Shown here piece after piece: positions 19,340 to 30,118 of a stretch of DNA of 64,000 nucleotides. How positions within the stretch are numbered: the first letter of the stretch is position 1; the number at the start of each line of letters is the position of its first letter. The stretch covers positions 162,622,574-162,686,573 of the forward strand of contig BTPG01000004.1 of NCBI GenBank assembly GCA_036245525.1, given 5' to 3'. The notes beneath the pieces are model-generated. The model saw only the letters and a list, made by a program, of their open reading frames with translations, searched no databases and was not told the origin of the DNA. Position numbers and translations under genes: made by a program. The DNA is from Semisulcospira habei (taxonomy: Eukaryota > Mollusca > Gastropoda > Semisulcospiridae).

Positions 19340-20688
19340 CAGGGTTGATAGTCATTACTTTTTTTCTTTAATGAAATAACTTTTCTTTAATTCTGGTAAA
19401 AGGTTAAAGAAATAAATTTTCTTTACTTTTTTTTTTGAAAATTAAAGAAATAAATTTTCTTTAATTTTTCTTTTTAATGAAATAAATTTGCGTTAAATAC
19501 ATGAATGATCATTTATTGCTCAGCTCAGACAAAAAAAAATGGCATACAGTTGAAAAGTGATACACCACCAGATTTCCTTCTCTACCCACTATCTAAAACA
19601 CTATTTGACCAGATACATGCAGTAGTTATGAGAAGTGGGAAGACAGAAAAAAAGAAACTCGGAAAACTGCACAGCACAAGAAAAAGTCATGCGGCTAAAA
19701 ATGGAACAATTCAGGCTTGTTTGATCTTATTTTGCGCTGCTGACAAATCCACTCATCTGCAAGAGCCATAGATCCTCAAGAACCCCAGCAGTCTTGGGTG
19801 GGTGGGGGGGGGCGGGGGTTGGTGGGTTAATGACGATCTATGCCTACTACTATTAAAAATGTATGCATGCACCCGTTCAGGTTTTCACCTGTGCTGTCCA
19901 ATCGTTGCAGTACCATCTGCCTTCTCACTCCTGAAACGAAAACCACCCAACTGCAAGAGGCATAGATCCTCATGAGCCCCCGCAGATCTATGCCTCTTGC
20001 TGGGATAATCTGCGCTCATGTTTCGCTCAAGCAAAGTGGATCTCTTAAGTTTTTCACCTGTCCAATCGTTGCTGTACCATGTGCTCTTTTACTCCTGAAA
20101 CGAAAACCACCCAACTGAAAGAGGCATAGATCCTCATGAGCCCCCGCAACTGCGGGGGCTTGTGAGGATCTATGCCTCTTGCTGGGATAATCTACGCTCG
20201 TGATTTTCTCAAGCAAAGGGGCTCCGTTAAGTTTTTCAACTGTCCAATCTTTGCTGTACGAGTGCCATCTGCTTTCTCACTCCCGAAACGAAAACCACCC
20301 AACTGAAAGAGGCATAAATCCTCATGAGCCCCTGCAACTGCAGGGGGCTCGTGAGGATCGAAGCCTCTTCCTGGGATAATCTACGCTCATGATTTTCTCA
20401 AGCAAAGGGGATCCGTTAAGTTTTTCACCCAGAGGCATAGATCCTCCAAGCCGCCTCAAACCAGCTGCAACTGGGTCAAACCGGCTTTGCGCATAGGCAC
20501 CCGTTTGTTCGTGGCGTAAAAACGAACTGAAGTAACGAAATTTTTAACGAAAAAAATCGATAATCGTTACTTTTATTTTTTAATTCGTTGAATTTTCTTT
20601 AACTTTTTAAAAACATTAATGCGTTAAATTTTCTTTAATCAAAAATTTAATTTGTTAAATCGTTATATCGTTAAATCTTCCAACCCTG
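19340..20688. mobile_element. non-autonomous hAT element with 8-bp target duplication
   Basis: The termini CAGGGTTG and CAACCCTG are inverted. TCTGTCGT occurs on both sides (19332-19339 and 20689-20696). Removing the element and one duplication rejoins the RT frame of the host LINE. The subterminal regions are rich in TTTAAAGAAATAAA-type blocks. The interior holds no transposase, only a tandem array of family B hairpin units. The length is 1349 bases. Confidence 0.9.
19880..20450. repeat. tandem array of hairpin family B units within hAT
   Basis: Three complete units and partial ones, about 170-185 bases each, carry GAAACGAAAACCACCCAACT, the arm GAGGCATAGATCCTCATGAG, a GC-rich loop, the complementary arm and GCTGGGATAATCTACGCTC. 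Hairpins centre near 19980, 20148 and 20340. A degenerate half-arm lies earlier at about 19760-19790. Confidence 0.88.
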
Positions 20689-21075
20689 TCTGTCGTCCTC
20701 ATCTGTAATCTGACCTGTCAGTGCCATGTCGTCAGCGTATTTGTCCATGACACAGTCGTCATGAGTGGCTCTACAGTCTGCTGTGTACAAAGAAAACAAA
20801 AAAGGCGACAGGACAGTCCCCTGTGGTGCACCGGTGTTGGTAAAAAGTACATATGAGATTATTGAGACTACATCAGGCGTTAAAATAAACTTAAAGCAGA
20901 AGACAAAAGAAATATTGCCCGAGTGTACCCAAAGTGAATGCAGTGTAAAAGAATGAGCCAAAACTGTGTTGCTTGTACTCTAGAAAATATAGTGCCTTCA
21001 TTGACAATAGGTTTAGAGTGGATTACAGAAAAATTGTTCATGATGTATGTTATTTGGTGAAGCCCATAATGCAAG

Positions 21076-21330
21076 GGGACCCATGAGAATCTGTGCCTCT
21101 TGCGTGGTGCCAGAATAGCTTTGCCATTCTGTCATCGCCCTTGAGCCATTATGGTCGATCGACCTTTTGTTGTAGGACTGAAGGAGTCAAGTCAGTCAGT
21201 TTAACCTCTTTCCTGCTGAGGAAAGGTCAACACCACCCAGCTGCATGAAGTATAGATCCTCATGAGCTCCCACAATTGTGGGGGCTCATGAGGATCTATG
21301 ACTCTTGCTGTCATTACTTTGTATCCAAGT
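21076..21330. repeat. degenerate family A and family B hairpins
   Basis: Positions 21078-21105 hold one arm of family B (CCCATGAGAATCTGTGCCTC), fused to a worn family A arm (about 21106-21165). Positions 21249-21308 hold a nearly perfect family B hairpin with arms TATAGATCCTCATGAGC. Confidence 0.75.
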
Positions 21331-21383
21331 TCTTCGATGCCGGTGGGGGGGGGGGCGGGGGGGGGGGGATATCTGGCGTAAAA

Positions 21384-21566
21384 TTAACCCATTTAGCCCC
21401 GACACCCTGCAGCAGGAGATGGATTGATGATGATAATTCAACACCTTAAGACGCCAAGTTCATCTGGCACTACCCTTGAATTATCATGATCAATCCATCT
21501 CTTACAACTGGTACATTGTCGTTAGACAATGCCTCCAAAGGTTTGGAAATGTGGCTGTAGGGTTAA
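21384..21566. mobile_element. palindromic MITE, family A (short arm left)
   Basis: TTAACCCATTTAGCCCC begins the element and GGGTTAA ends it. The left core arm is partly deleted (AATTCAACACC), while the right arm CTGGCACTACCCTTGAATTA is intact. Confidence 0.85.
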
Positions 21567-21670
21567 CGAGTTCAGAAGCACAGTCTGGGTCCACTGGCAA
21601 TGAACGAGTTAAAAGAATTCATTTTTAAATTACCTACAACCTCTGTTTTGACTTCTCCTTAATTTTGCAG

Positions 21671-21793
21671 GGAGCACGGAGTGTGACCTGCTAGTTCGAG
21701 TGGTGCCAGCGGACAAGACAGCGGTGACGTACTATGGGGCACCTCCTCTTATCTACATTCAGTACACGTCTAGTTCACAAGCCAATACACCAG
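21671..21793 (+). CDS. DUF5054-type host gene, third-last exon
   Basis: The exon is bounded by an acceptor with a pyrimidine-rich tract (AATTTTGCAG) and a GTGTGT donor. It reads two bases to complete a codon, 40 codons (STECDLLVRVVPADKTAV… IYIQYTSSSQANTP) and one base, so it is phase 1 at its 3' edge. The next exon, 12.5 kb away, continues in this phase. Codon use is G/C-rich in third positions (CTG, GTG, CAG), unlike the AT-rich surroundings. Upstream exons were not found in the window and may lie left of it or among the repeats. Function is inferred from the two following exons. Confidence 0.8.
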
Positions 21794-21887
21794 GTGTGTT
21801 CATGTACCATGTGATTCCACTAAACGATGAAAACCAAGCTGAGCACTTCTCATCCTCTCAACTTGTTTAGTGAAATACATGGATTCC

Positions 21888-22084
21888 CCCGTTTAGACCA
21901 GGGCCGCATTTCCCAGATTTTAGAGGCGTCGCCTAACAACTTTGTAACAGTTGCTGGAGATAGACTAACCATGATAATTCAAGGGTAGTGCCAGATTAGC
22001 TTGGCGTCTGATGGCATCTGACACTACTCGTGAATTATCATGGTTTATTCATCTCCTGCCATAGTGCGTTGGGGCTAAATGGGC
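21888..22084. mobile_element. palindromic MITE, family A (long arm left), intronic
   Basis: The left arm holds GGCCGCATTTCCCAGATTTT and the right end is TTGGGGCTAAATGGG. The TTAA is lost on both sides. It sits 95 bases inside the intron after the exon. Confidence 0.8.
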
Positions 22085-23489
22085 CATTTGACAGTATGCT
22101 TTAGCGCAAAAAGTAGTCTTGGTTTGTGGTTTATTTGAAAATGTTGACCTTTTATTGTAAGAAATGATTATCAACTACTCAACATTTATTAAGGACATTT
22201 AGTTTAGACAGAACTGTGTGTAATGGCAAAGTTCCCGGATGCGTACGGTTTGGTATCCCTTTTCTCAGTGGACCCCATATCTTGTAATGGCCCTCGACAA
22301 TGTCCAGACAAAATCTTGGCTTGTTTAAAAAAAAAACCGTGGTGACGCAGCTGATGTGATTTTTAGCCTTAGTCAGTGTTGCTGATGGTCGATCCTGAGT
22401 GAGAGGTACACAGATATAAAACCCTCTAAGGTCGAAAATCAGCTGATTTCCCCAAAACTGTATTATGACCGGTTTTGTGCCTACATCATGTTGTTTCATT
22501 ATTGTACCAAGTGTCCGGCACCTGTCCTGATCTCTGTTTGTATTATGGCCTGTTTTCTGCCTACATCATGTTGTTTCACTATTGTACCAAGCGTCGGGCA
22601 TCTGACCTGATCTCTAGGAACGTCAGGAAGTGACATATGGGAAGCACTCACACATGCCTCAAGTGTCCTGATGAAATATTACCCTTCATGACTCACCAAA
22701 TAGCATCTCACAGTCATTGCAATACCATTTCCCACCGAGGACAAACTAAAAATTACCACAGCTTACAAAAAAGCCTATGCTCCAAGTAAAATTGACATGA
22801 TAATTTTTTTTGCATGTGAAAAATGTTTTTAGTACATGTTACACTTGTGCACCACATGGAACTGAAGAAAACACTTTGAAAGTGCAGGTCATGATAGAAA
22901 ATGCTGCATACTGACACGTATTGGTGTTTCATAATTGTTATAATTTCATGCTAAACATATCCTTAGCAAATGTTGAGCAGAATATCTGCTGAAGTAGAAA
23001 ATTTATTTTATGCTGCACAAATCCTTAGCAAATGCTGCTAAATTAGAAACATGCATGTAATTGACTGTGTGCATATTTATAGTTGGCATTGCTTGAAACC
23101 TATTGAATGAACCTAAATACTGCTGCCTTAGTACATGATTGTGTTTTGTTTTCAACCATACATACTATATTGTAGCAAAGGATGTGTTCTACTTGAAATA
23201 CCAAACATAACTTTTGATGATCAATGTTGTCACATTAGTGTTTCCACTGTTCTTGTGAGTTTTCACCATTACAGTCTTGGTCAGTCAGCTCTTCCCTGTC
23301 AGTTGAAAATATCATCCACTGTCCATTCAGTCCTGGATTAACTGTTTAAGCAGTGCTGGTCAGCCCAACTCAGGCAGTGAATCCGAGGACTACCCCAATA
23401 TTTATATAGACCTGTTGTAAGTACCTTGCAACAGGTTCGTTACTGTAAGTACCTTGCAACAGGTTGTACATTATCCCGTTCATAGTCAG
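22085..23489. other. intronic sequence with two small tandem duplications
   Basis: An 81-base unit beginning TGTATTATG(A/G)CC is duplicated at about 22459-22617. A 33-base unit (GTAAGTACCTTGCAACAGGT) is duplicated at about 23414-23466. Otherwise I see nothing. Confidence 0.6.
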
Positions 23490-24349
23490 TCTTTCGGTCA
23501 GAAATACTGTCCAGGATTGCGCAGACAACAACAGCACTGACAAGATTGAAGATCATATGGAAGGACAATCACAGCGCTGGACAGACAAACAGTTAGATCC
23601 CCTGCCCCCGCCTATCAGGCACCCAATCGCCAGCCCACAGAGAAATACGCAGGTATAGAACAAGACGATCATTTCCATCATGAGAGGATGGAAATGATCG
23701 TCTTGTTCTATACCTGCGTATTTCCCTGTGGGCTGGCGTTTGGGTGCCTGATAGGCGGGGGCAGGGGATCTAACTGTTTGTCTGTCCAGCGCTGTGATTC
23801 CCCGTGGTTTGTATACAATTCTGCCAGCGCTAGCCTCACCCATCTGGTTTGTGAATATGGAAGGACAGAAACATCACACTCTGCTCCAAGATCAGACTGA
23901 TGCGCTCCTTAGTCATCTCAGTGTTCTTGTATGCCTGCGAGTCATGGACCCTCACAGCAGACCTTGAAAGGAGGATACAAGCCACTGAAATGATGAGATG
24001 TTTTCGAAGGCTGCTTGGCATCTCATACAGAGATCACATCACAAATGAGGAAGTGGGAAGCAGAATCAGGCAAGCCATCGGGCCCTATGAAGACTTTGTG
24101 AGAAAACACAAACTGAAGTGTTATGGGCATGTCACGCGTTCAGCAGGGCTTGCCAAAACAATCTTGCAAGGCACTGTGCAAGGAGGACGAAGGAGAGGAA
24201 GACAGAGGAAAAGATGGGAGGACAATATCTCAGAGTGGACAGGACTGAAGCTGGGCGATACGCTGAGAATGGCAGAGAACAGAGAGGAATGGAGGGAGCT
24301 GGTTGCTAAGTCATCAGTGGTGCCCCAACGGTCGGCAAGACTACGGGAT

Positions 24350-24388
<39 letters not shown>

Positions 24389-24395
24389 TAGATAG

Positions 24396-24437
<42 letters not shown>

Positions 24438-24440
24438 TCG
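23490..24440 (+). pseudogene. RTE-type LINE 3' part with (GATA)n tail
   Basis: The first piece, 23500-23568, matches the RTE copy at 30119-31480 (ILSRIAQTTTALTRLKTIWK in that copy). After a 300-base interruption carrying a foldback, the frame resumes at about 23891 with SLVISVFLYACESWTL, FRRLLGISYRDHITNEEVGS and RRRGRQRKRWEDNISEW, the RTE C-terminal end. The 3' terminus is a long GATA microsatellite (24351-24437). It is inactive, since the palm domain is missing. Confidence 0.85.
23569..23797. repeat. foldback with two 111-bp arms
   Basis: Left arm 23569-23679 and right arm 23687-23797 are inverted copies with about two mismatches and a 7-base spacer. The arms include CACAGCGCTGGACAGACAAA and CCCCTGCCCCCGCCTATCAG. 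The foldback interrupts the RTE copy. A further 90 bases of unknown origin follow before the RTE resumes at CAAGATCAGACTG. Confidence 0.92.
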
Positions 24441-24670
24441 GTCTTTCTGCAATCTCCATTAATTCAGTATCCAGGTGTTATAATGAGCTATATTGTGTTG
24501 TTACCAGGTATCAGGTGTTGTGATGAGCTATGTTATGTCACCAGGCGTTATGATGAGTAATGTCAGGTGTTATGATGAGTAATGTCACGGGACATGAGCT
24601 GTGTGTTATGTCACCAGGTAAACCATATCCAGATGTTATGAGCTATGTTCTCACGGTCAATACTTTGTCA
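24441..24670. repeat. decayed minisatellite (GGTATCCAGGTGTTATGATG type)
   Basis: Variable units of roughly 35-40 bases built from TGTTATGTCACCAGGT and GGTGTTATGATGAGCTGTG. Related blocks at 29740-29796 and 34149-34330 suggest one ancestral intronic array later split by transposons. Confidence 0.75.
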
Positions 24671-24929
24671 TGGTGCGAGGGCTTGCGTATCTCAGTGACC
24701 CGGAGAGCTATGCCAGTGGGAGCTTATGCTCCTGGCAGGGTCACCCAAACTGCACAGGTCAAAGGGTAGAGATCAGACGAATTTGGACCACCTTTCCCTG
24801 AGGCTATAACAAGCCCATGTTACAGAAACGTCAACAACATTTCAAGGAACTCCATCCCTGGAAGAGGAAGGGCTCTCATCTCGAGAGCGTATGGCATGTT
24901 GTGGTGAAAGCCACAAGGAAGCCCGAGCG

Positions 24930-27900
24930 GCTTGTGTCAGTGCAGAGGGAGAGCCACGGCGGGGGAGAGAAGAGGGGCACTCCTGAGGCAAGCCAGGACG
25001 GGTCCGCCCACCGCTGGAGGTGGGCCCGGGTGAGCGGTAGGACCGGGGCCATGAGGACGCAGGAGGACGGGCGCCAATGGGCCAGGAGGTAAAGCTGGAG
25101 CGGGCGCGAGTAGAGCCTGCCCAGGGGCAAGAGGTCCGCTGCGGCATTCATAAACCCAGTAGCTGCAACCAGACGCAGGCCGGGACCACTTCCGCGAGGG
25201 ACACCTGGCGGGAAAGCTCCACCAACTTCGTGACACGCGCCTCTGGCATCCTCACTCGGTTGAGGTCGGTTTTTAAAAAAAAAACTCCACGCCAAGATGG
25301 ACGAACCGGCGGGATGGAGCGAGGTCGGACTTCCCGCGGTTGATCAGGAAACCGGGCCGACGGAGGAGGGCCAGGAGCGTGTCCCGGTCTGCCGCAAGCG
25401 CAGAGGGATCCTCATTCCGGAGAAGCAGGTCGTCCAAATAATTGGAGGTAGGGCTGGCGGACGTCTGTCTGGCTTTGGCGACCACCGCATCCACGATCCG
25501 TGTAAACACCCAGGGGCTGATGTTGAGGCCGAAGGGGAGAGCGCGGAACTGGTAGACCACGTGGCAGGTAAGGGCAAGAGGCCGGGTGAATGGGGGAGCG
25601 GAAATGAACTTGTTTTGCGCCGACAGGTCGATGATAGGGCGCCACCGGCCGCCTGGCTTCGGTACTAGAAAGAAGCGGCTTTGGTATCAGTTTCAGCCAA
25701 CTTAATCAAATTTCAAATACAAAACGATTTCCAAATACCGTCAGTAGCTCGCTTGAGCTTGCCCTTAGCACCACGTGAATGTTCTGTGTTTACGTACAGT
25801 GTGTGAGTGAATGCGTGTGATTCACGTGAGCGTGCTTGTTGGGTTCAGTTCGCGGCAACATTCTGCGCATTGAGTTATATTATAAATATGAGAAATGTGC
25901 CATATAAATACCATGTAATAAAGCGGCTGTAAAAGCCTGGGGAGTCGTGCCACGCGACCACCTCCTTCGCGGCCTTGAGCAGTAAGGCTGAGATCTCGTC
26001 CCGCAGGGCCTCCGCCTCATTCTGGTCGCCTGGGACACGCGTCCAGACAGGAGAGCGGCGGAGAGGAGGGGAAAGTCGAAAGGAAATCCGCAGGCCCTCC
26101 AAAACAGTGGTGAGCACCCAAGTGTCGTCCAGGCGGGTCAGGGCCAGGCGGGGGCAAGGGGCGCGAGGGCGACTGGGGGGAACTGGCCTGGGGGGGCCAC
26201 GGGCATCCCCGAAGACTGGGCCGGAGGAGGGTCTGAAGGACCGAAGAGCACGACCCACCACCCTACGGGAGGCCTGAAAGCGAGCAGAGGGTAGCCGCGG
26301 GGCGCTCGGCCAGAGGTCCATGGAGGCATCATGCACTGCCTGCCAGGTGGGACTGAAGGGTAGGGGGTCCCTGATCGGCGCTCGGCGGAGCTGGGCGGCG
26401 CGGGCACTGGTCAAACAAGGCATCCTGACGCAGAAGGTCACAGTTCGCAGCTGCGGCGAGGGTGTTAGTTGAAGCATGGTAAGCCGCTCGGTTGGCCGCG
26501 ACCGCCAACGCGTGGATATCATGACGGGGATCCACGGTGGGATGCTCCAAGGATTCCTCCAAGCACTGGAGCACAGCCTGCGTCACCAGCTCCAAGAATC
26601 CTGAACAGGCCAGGGAGTTGCGGATCAAGGTCGCTGTATTGGGGAGCCCGGAAGGGGTACAACGCTGCAAGGCCCGCCTACCTCCAACCGGCGCCTCAGC
26701 GGCGGGGTGCACAGGAGGAAGAGCGCAGACAAACGACTGAGAATGACCCGAGTACCAGCTCTGCCGGAACCTGATATCGACGCCCGTCAGCCAACGCGCG
26801 TCGGAGAAGAAGCCCCTCTCTGTCAGCCCGCCCTGCTAAAGCTCGGCATTGAAGGTCTCTGTCAGGTCCCGAAACCCAGGGGGTTGAGGGAGGGACAAAC
26901 GTTTTGGCCTGGCGCGGTGCGGCCACAAGGGCAGAGACCTTCCTTTTCAGCGGCAGAGACGGAGGGCAGATGTCCGGAGGCAGAAAACGAGCGATCAGCC
27001 GCGACACGCAGGGGAAGGGCTGAGCGAAGGGGGATGGGACCGGGCACTGACGTCGAGGGCGCGGGACTGTGAATAGGGGAACGAGTGCCGGCCCGAGGAG
27101 GGAGGGTTTGGTGAGAAGAGAGCTGGGTGGAGACTCAGCGCATCGTCGGCGTACTCCGGGGTCGTGCGCCAGGGCGGGGAATGCAGCGGGGCCCCAGGGG
27201 GCGTCCAATTCCGCCTGCAGGCACGAGCCGGCGCCTGACGGGAAGAACCCGTACCAAAAGGGGGGGGGGGGGAGGAGGGCGCATCAGGCGGGGGAGGTCG
27301 ACGCTTGGCGAGTCACGCCGGTCATGGCGGCGCCCTGAAGGGCGCTGGTCCCGCGGAGCCGGGCAACTGAAGAACCCTGAAGCCGTGCGGCGCCGAGAGG
27401 TAGAGGGCGACCCCGAGGGGGGGCCTGGTTCCTGTCGAGAGGCCAGAGAAGCCCTCCGCCTGGTTGGAGCTGCGCCGAGCGGCCCCTGCCGCCGCGTGCC
27501 GAGGGAGGGAGAGTCCAGAGACGGCATCTGCCCAGCAGATCCGTGACCCAGGGAGCAAGACTCAGAGGCTGACGGAGAGCATGCGCGTCGACACGAGAGT
27601 TCCTCCATCTGAGACTGCCGCCTGTACACACTGGGCCGGTCCCCCACCCTCGAATGCCGCGCACCCGAGAGGGAGGCGGGTGGGGGGGGGGGCGGAGGGG
27701 GGGGGCGGAGATCCAAGACTCGAGTGGCGAGGGCCTGGTGAGGCTGAAGTCCGGCGACCCTGACGTCCCGAGCACTGGGAGGAGTCCTGCACAACCCGGC
27801 GACGAAGTCCAGCCGGAGCGGGGGGGGGGGGGGGGGGGGGGGCAGCACGGTCGTGGGGGTCACGACGGGAGCCGCGAGGAGCGCATGGCGGGAGGAGAGC

Positions 27901-28643
27901 CCCACGATGTCCGACGTCACCACCCGCTCGGGGGCCTAGGGGGGGGGTCCCTGGAGGCAGACGTATGGTCACGCCGGTAGAACTCCCACAACTGAGACCA
28001 GAGGAGCAGCCCAAGCAAGGGAGACACAGCGTGTGAGTATCCGTCGGCCACTGAAGCCCCTTACACCGACAAGTACGCAACTGTGCACTGCAACAGAAAA
28101 CGGAACACATGAGAGGCAACGGCACGTGGCCCGTGCAACGAAAGGCCACATGAGCGAAAGCTCACGACCGGTTCTGCAGTGAAGTCCGGCTGTGTGCAAA
28201 ATAGCTGCTAAATAGTCAGGAAATTCCTCTGCCGGTCAGGAGAACCTGACTGTCAGAGGCATGCCCTGAGACCTTACCTGGCCATGTCCAGAGCGACGGA
28301 AGGCAAGCAAGGAAGGTTACACCAACGAACTGGAACCACAGGTAGTCCACCGAGAACACAGAAACACCAAGGGTAATCCAAGGATAATCCAAGGGTATCC
28401 AAGAGTATCCAAGGCTGAGCAACAGTACGGTACACCTTACCACCACAAAGCTAAGCGTAAGACTGGCGTGACACCACGTGACCGGATAGGGAGGAAGGGA
28501 GGCTACTCAGGGTTTCATGGTAACGACTCCCTAGAGTCGCCTCCCCGGTTGTGTTGATTTACACAACAGATTCTTAGGCTGAAATCGGTAAGCTAAGTGT
28601 ACCTTCCATAGAGTAATGCCATCGGTATGCATTTTGAGGAAAC
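24930..28643 (-). mobile_element. DIRS-like element copy 3 (5' repeat, gag, RT; 3' part lost)
   Basis: The right end 28440-28643 is the 5' terminal repeat (CGGTTGTGTTGATTTACACA, GTAATGCCATCGGTATGC). The gag-like protein starts near 28149 with a Cys-rich block (LPCLGCSSGLSC). RT follows, with LPFGLNISPWVFTR and the catalytic YLDDLL at about 25430-25520. The sequence stops being DIRS-like near 24930 at the start of RNase H (CTDTSRSG), so RNase H, recombinase and the 3' repeats are missing. Many frameshifts lie in poly-G/poly-C runs (23 G at 27820-27842). It belongs to the same subfamily as the element at 61.3 kb. Confidence 0.85.
25681..25920 (+). mobile_element. 240-bp SINE-like insertion in DIRS copy 3
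   Basis: AAGCGGCT flanks both sides (25673-25680 and 25921-25928). Removing the insert rejoins the RT frame at SRFFLVPKPGG. The insert ends with GTGCCATATAAATACCATG followed by TAATA, a LINE/SINE-type tail. No tRNA-type promoter boxes were recognised, so the class is uncertain. Confidence 0.75.
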
Positions 28644-28649
28644 AAAAAA

Positions 28650-29738
28650 AATCATGCACCAACCAGATCGCAACATTGTGCATCATTTAAAACTGTCCAT
28701 CGAATCGAATTTGTCTCTTTATATAAATTTTGTTTACTGTGAGAAGGCGTTTGAAAGTGGACACAGAAAAAGTATCTGGCAGCTACCCCGGCACTACGGG
28801 ATACCAGTCAAGCTAGTGAGCATGATCAAGAACTCCTATGAAGGAATGACCTGTAGAGTCGCCCACAGTTCTCAAGGAATGTCAAGGTTACAACTTGAGT
28901 CAGGCAAGTCTGCCTGTTGTCACCATTCTTACTTCTCCTAGTAATTGACTGGATTCTGAAGAAGACAACAGCAGGGAAGAGAAATGGAATTCAGTGGACA
29001 CTGTGGAACCAATTTGACGACCTGGATTTTGCTGAATTCCACAGTCGCCAGCAGATGCAAGAGAAAACATCCGACCTCTCAACTGCCTCAACCCAACATC
29101 CACGAAGGAAAGACCAAAGTTCTGAAAATCCACGCAACAGCACAGAACCAATGACGCTTGGAGGGAGCCCCCCTAGAAGAAGTGGAGGCGTTCATATACC
29201 TAGGGAGTGTCATTGACACACAAGAAGGCACAGACCAAGACATCAAAGCAAGATTCGGGAAGGCGAGAACAGCATTCCTCATGATGAAAAATGTACCAAG
29301 ATACATCTCTCGACTCTCAACATCAAGTCGGTCCTTCTTTATGGAGCAGAAACCTGGAGAACCACAAAAGAACTCTCAGGAAAATCCACACCTTCATCAA
29401 CAGCTGCTTTAAGAGAATCCTTCAGACCCGTTGGCCAGACACCATCAGCAACTGCGACCTATGGCAGAAGACGAACCAGCTTCCTGCAGAACAAGAACTC
29501 AGAAAGAGGAAGTGGAGATGGATAGGGCACACCTTCTGAAAACCAACCACAAACATCACCAGATAGAATCCACAAGGCAAAAGGAAAAGTGGGAGACCCA
29601 GAAACACCTGGAGAAGAGACTTGGAGGCCGACACCAAACAGATGGGGTACACCTGGAAAGGGATGGAAAAAATTGCCCAGGACCGTGGACACTGGAGAAA
29701 AGTTGTTGACGGCCAAGAGGGGCAACGGGCGCAACTAA
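28650..29738 (+). pseudogene. RTE-like LINE, palm to C-terminus, many frameshifts
   Basis: Motifs in order: LYINFVYCEKAFES (palm A), HYGIPVKLVSMIKNSYEGMT, a LQLESGKSACCHHS remnant of the QGCLLSP motif, FDDLDFAEF in place of [35 protein letters not shown] and the C-terminal LEADTKQMGYTWKGMEK. This protein family is common in molluscs and flatworms. The FADD motif is disrupted, so the copy is inactive. It ends where the intronic minisatellite resumes. Confidence 0.8.
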
Positions 29739-30118
29739 ATGAGCTGTGTGTTATGTCAACAGGTAAATGTTATCCAGGTGTTATGATGTGTGTTACCCAA
29801 TGCAGACCAAAAAGATGACTGCCAAGCGTGTAAAATGCGCAGAAGTATCCAATGGAGAAATAAACACGCTTAGAAAAGACAGTTACAACACAATTTATTA
29901 ATATTTCAGGTAAATATCCTTTTCAAAATAGACAAACAAACAAGTAGCGAGATCAGTCGCTACTTCATTTCAATCGGATAAAGAATGTGGCAACTGAAGG
30001 ATGTGACGTAAAATAAAATAAAAGAAAAACAAAAGTGCGTAAAAAAGAAGAAGTAAAATAAAAATAAAAATGACGTCAAAAGAGATGATTCTTAAAGAAG
30101 AGCTTCGTTCAACAGCTA

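Larger units (their letters stand above)
18443..20875 (-). mobile_element. LINE (RT palm to 3' end) split by a hAT element
   Basis: On the minus strand, 20870-20697 encodes the RT palm with NTGAPQGTVLSPFLFSLYT and the catalytic KYADDMAL. The frame resumes at about 19331 with ELHVGKTKEMVTDFR, then YKYLGVLFDNTLNW and KLRSFHVSTQLLQIFY. The 3' end at 18443 onward has a few copies of a TTGTA unit (on this strand) after a TTAATAAAG-type terminus. The type is Rex1/CR1-like. The 1349-base interruption is the hAT element at 19340-20688. Several frameshifts make it inactive. Confidence 0.75.

Noticed and set aside
19960..20360. GC-rich hairpins as bacterial-type terminators or riboswitches
   Set aside because: They are repeated transposon units with no adjacent genes, in a eukaryotic setting.
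26707..27980. Several plus-strand open frames of 60-140 codons across the DIRS copy
   Set aside because: Antisense shadows of the GC-rich gag region; the minus strand carries recognisable DIRS motifs.
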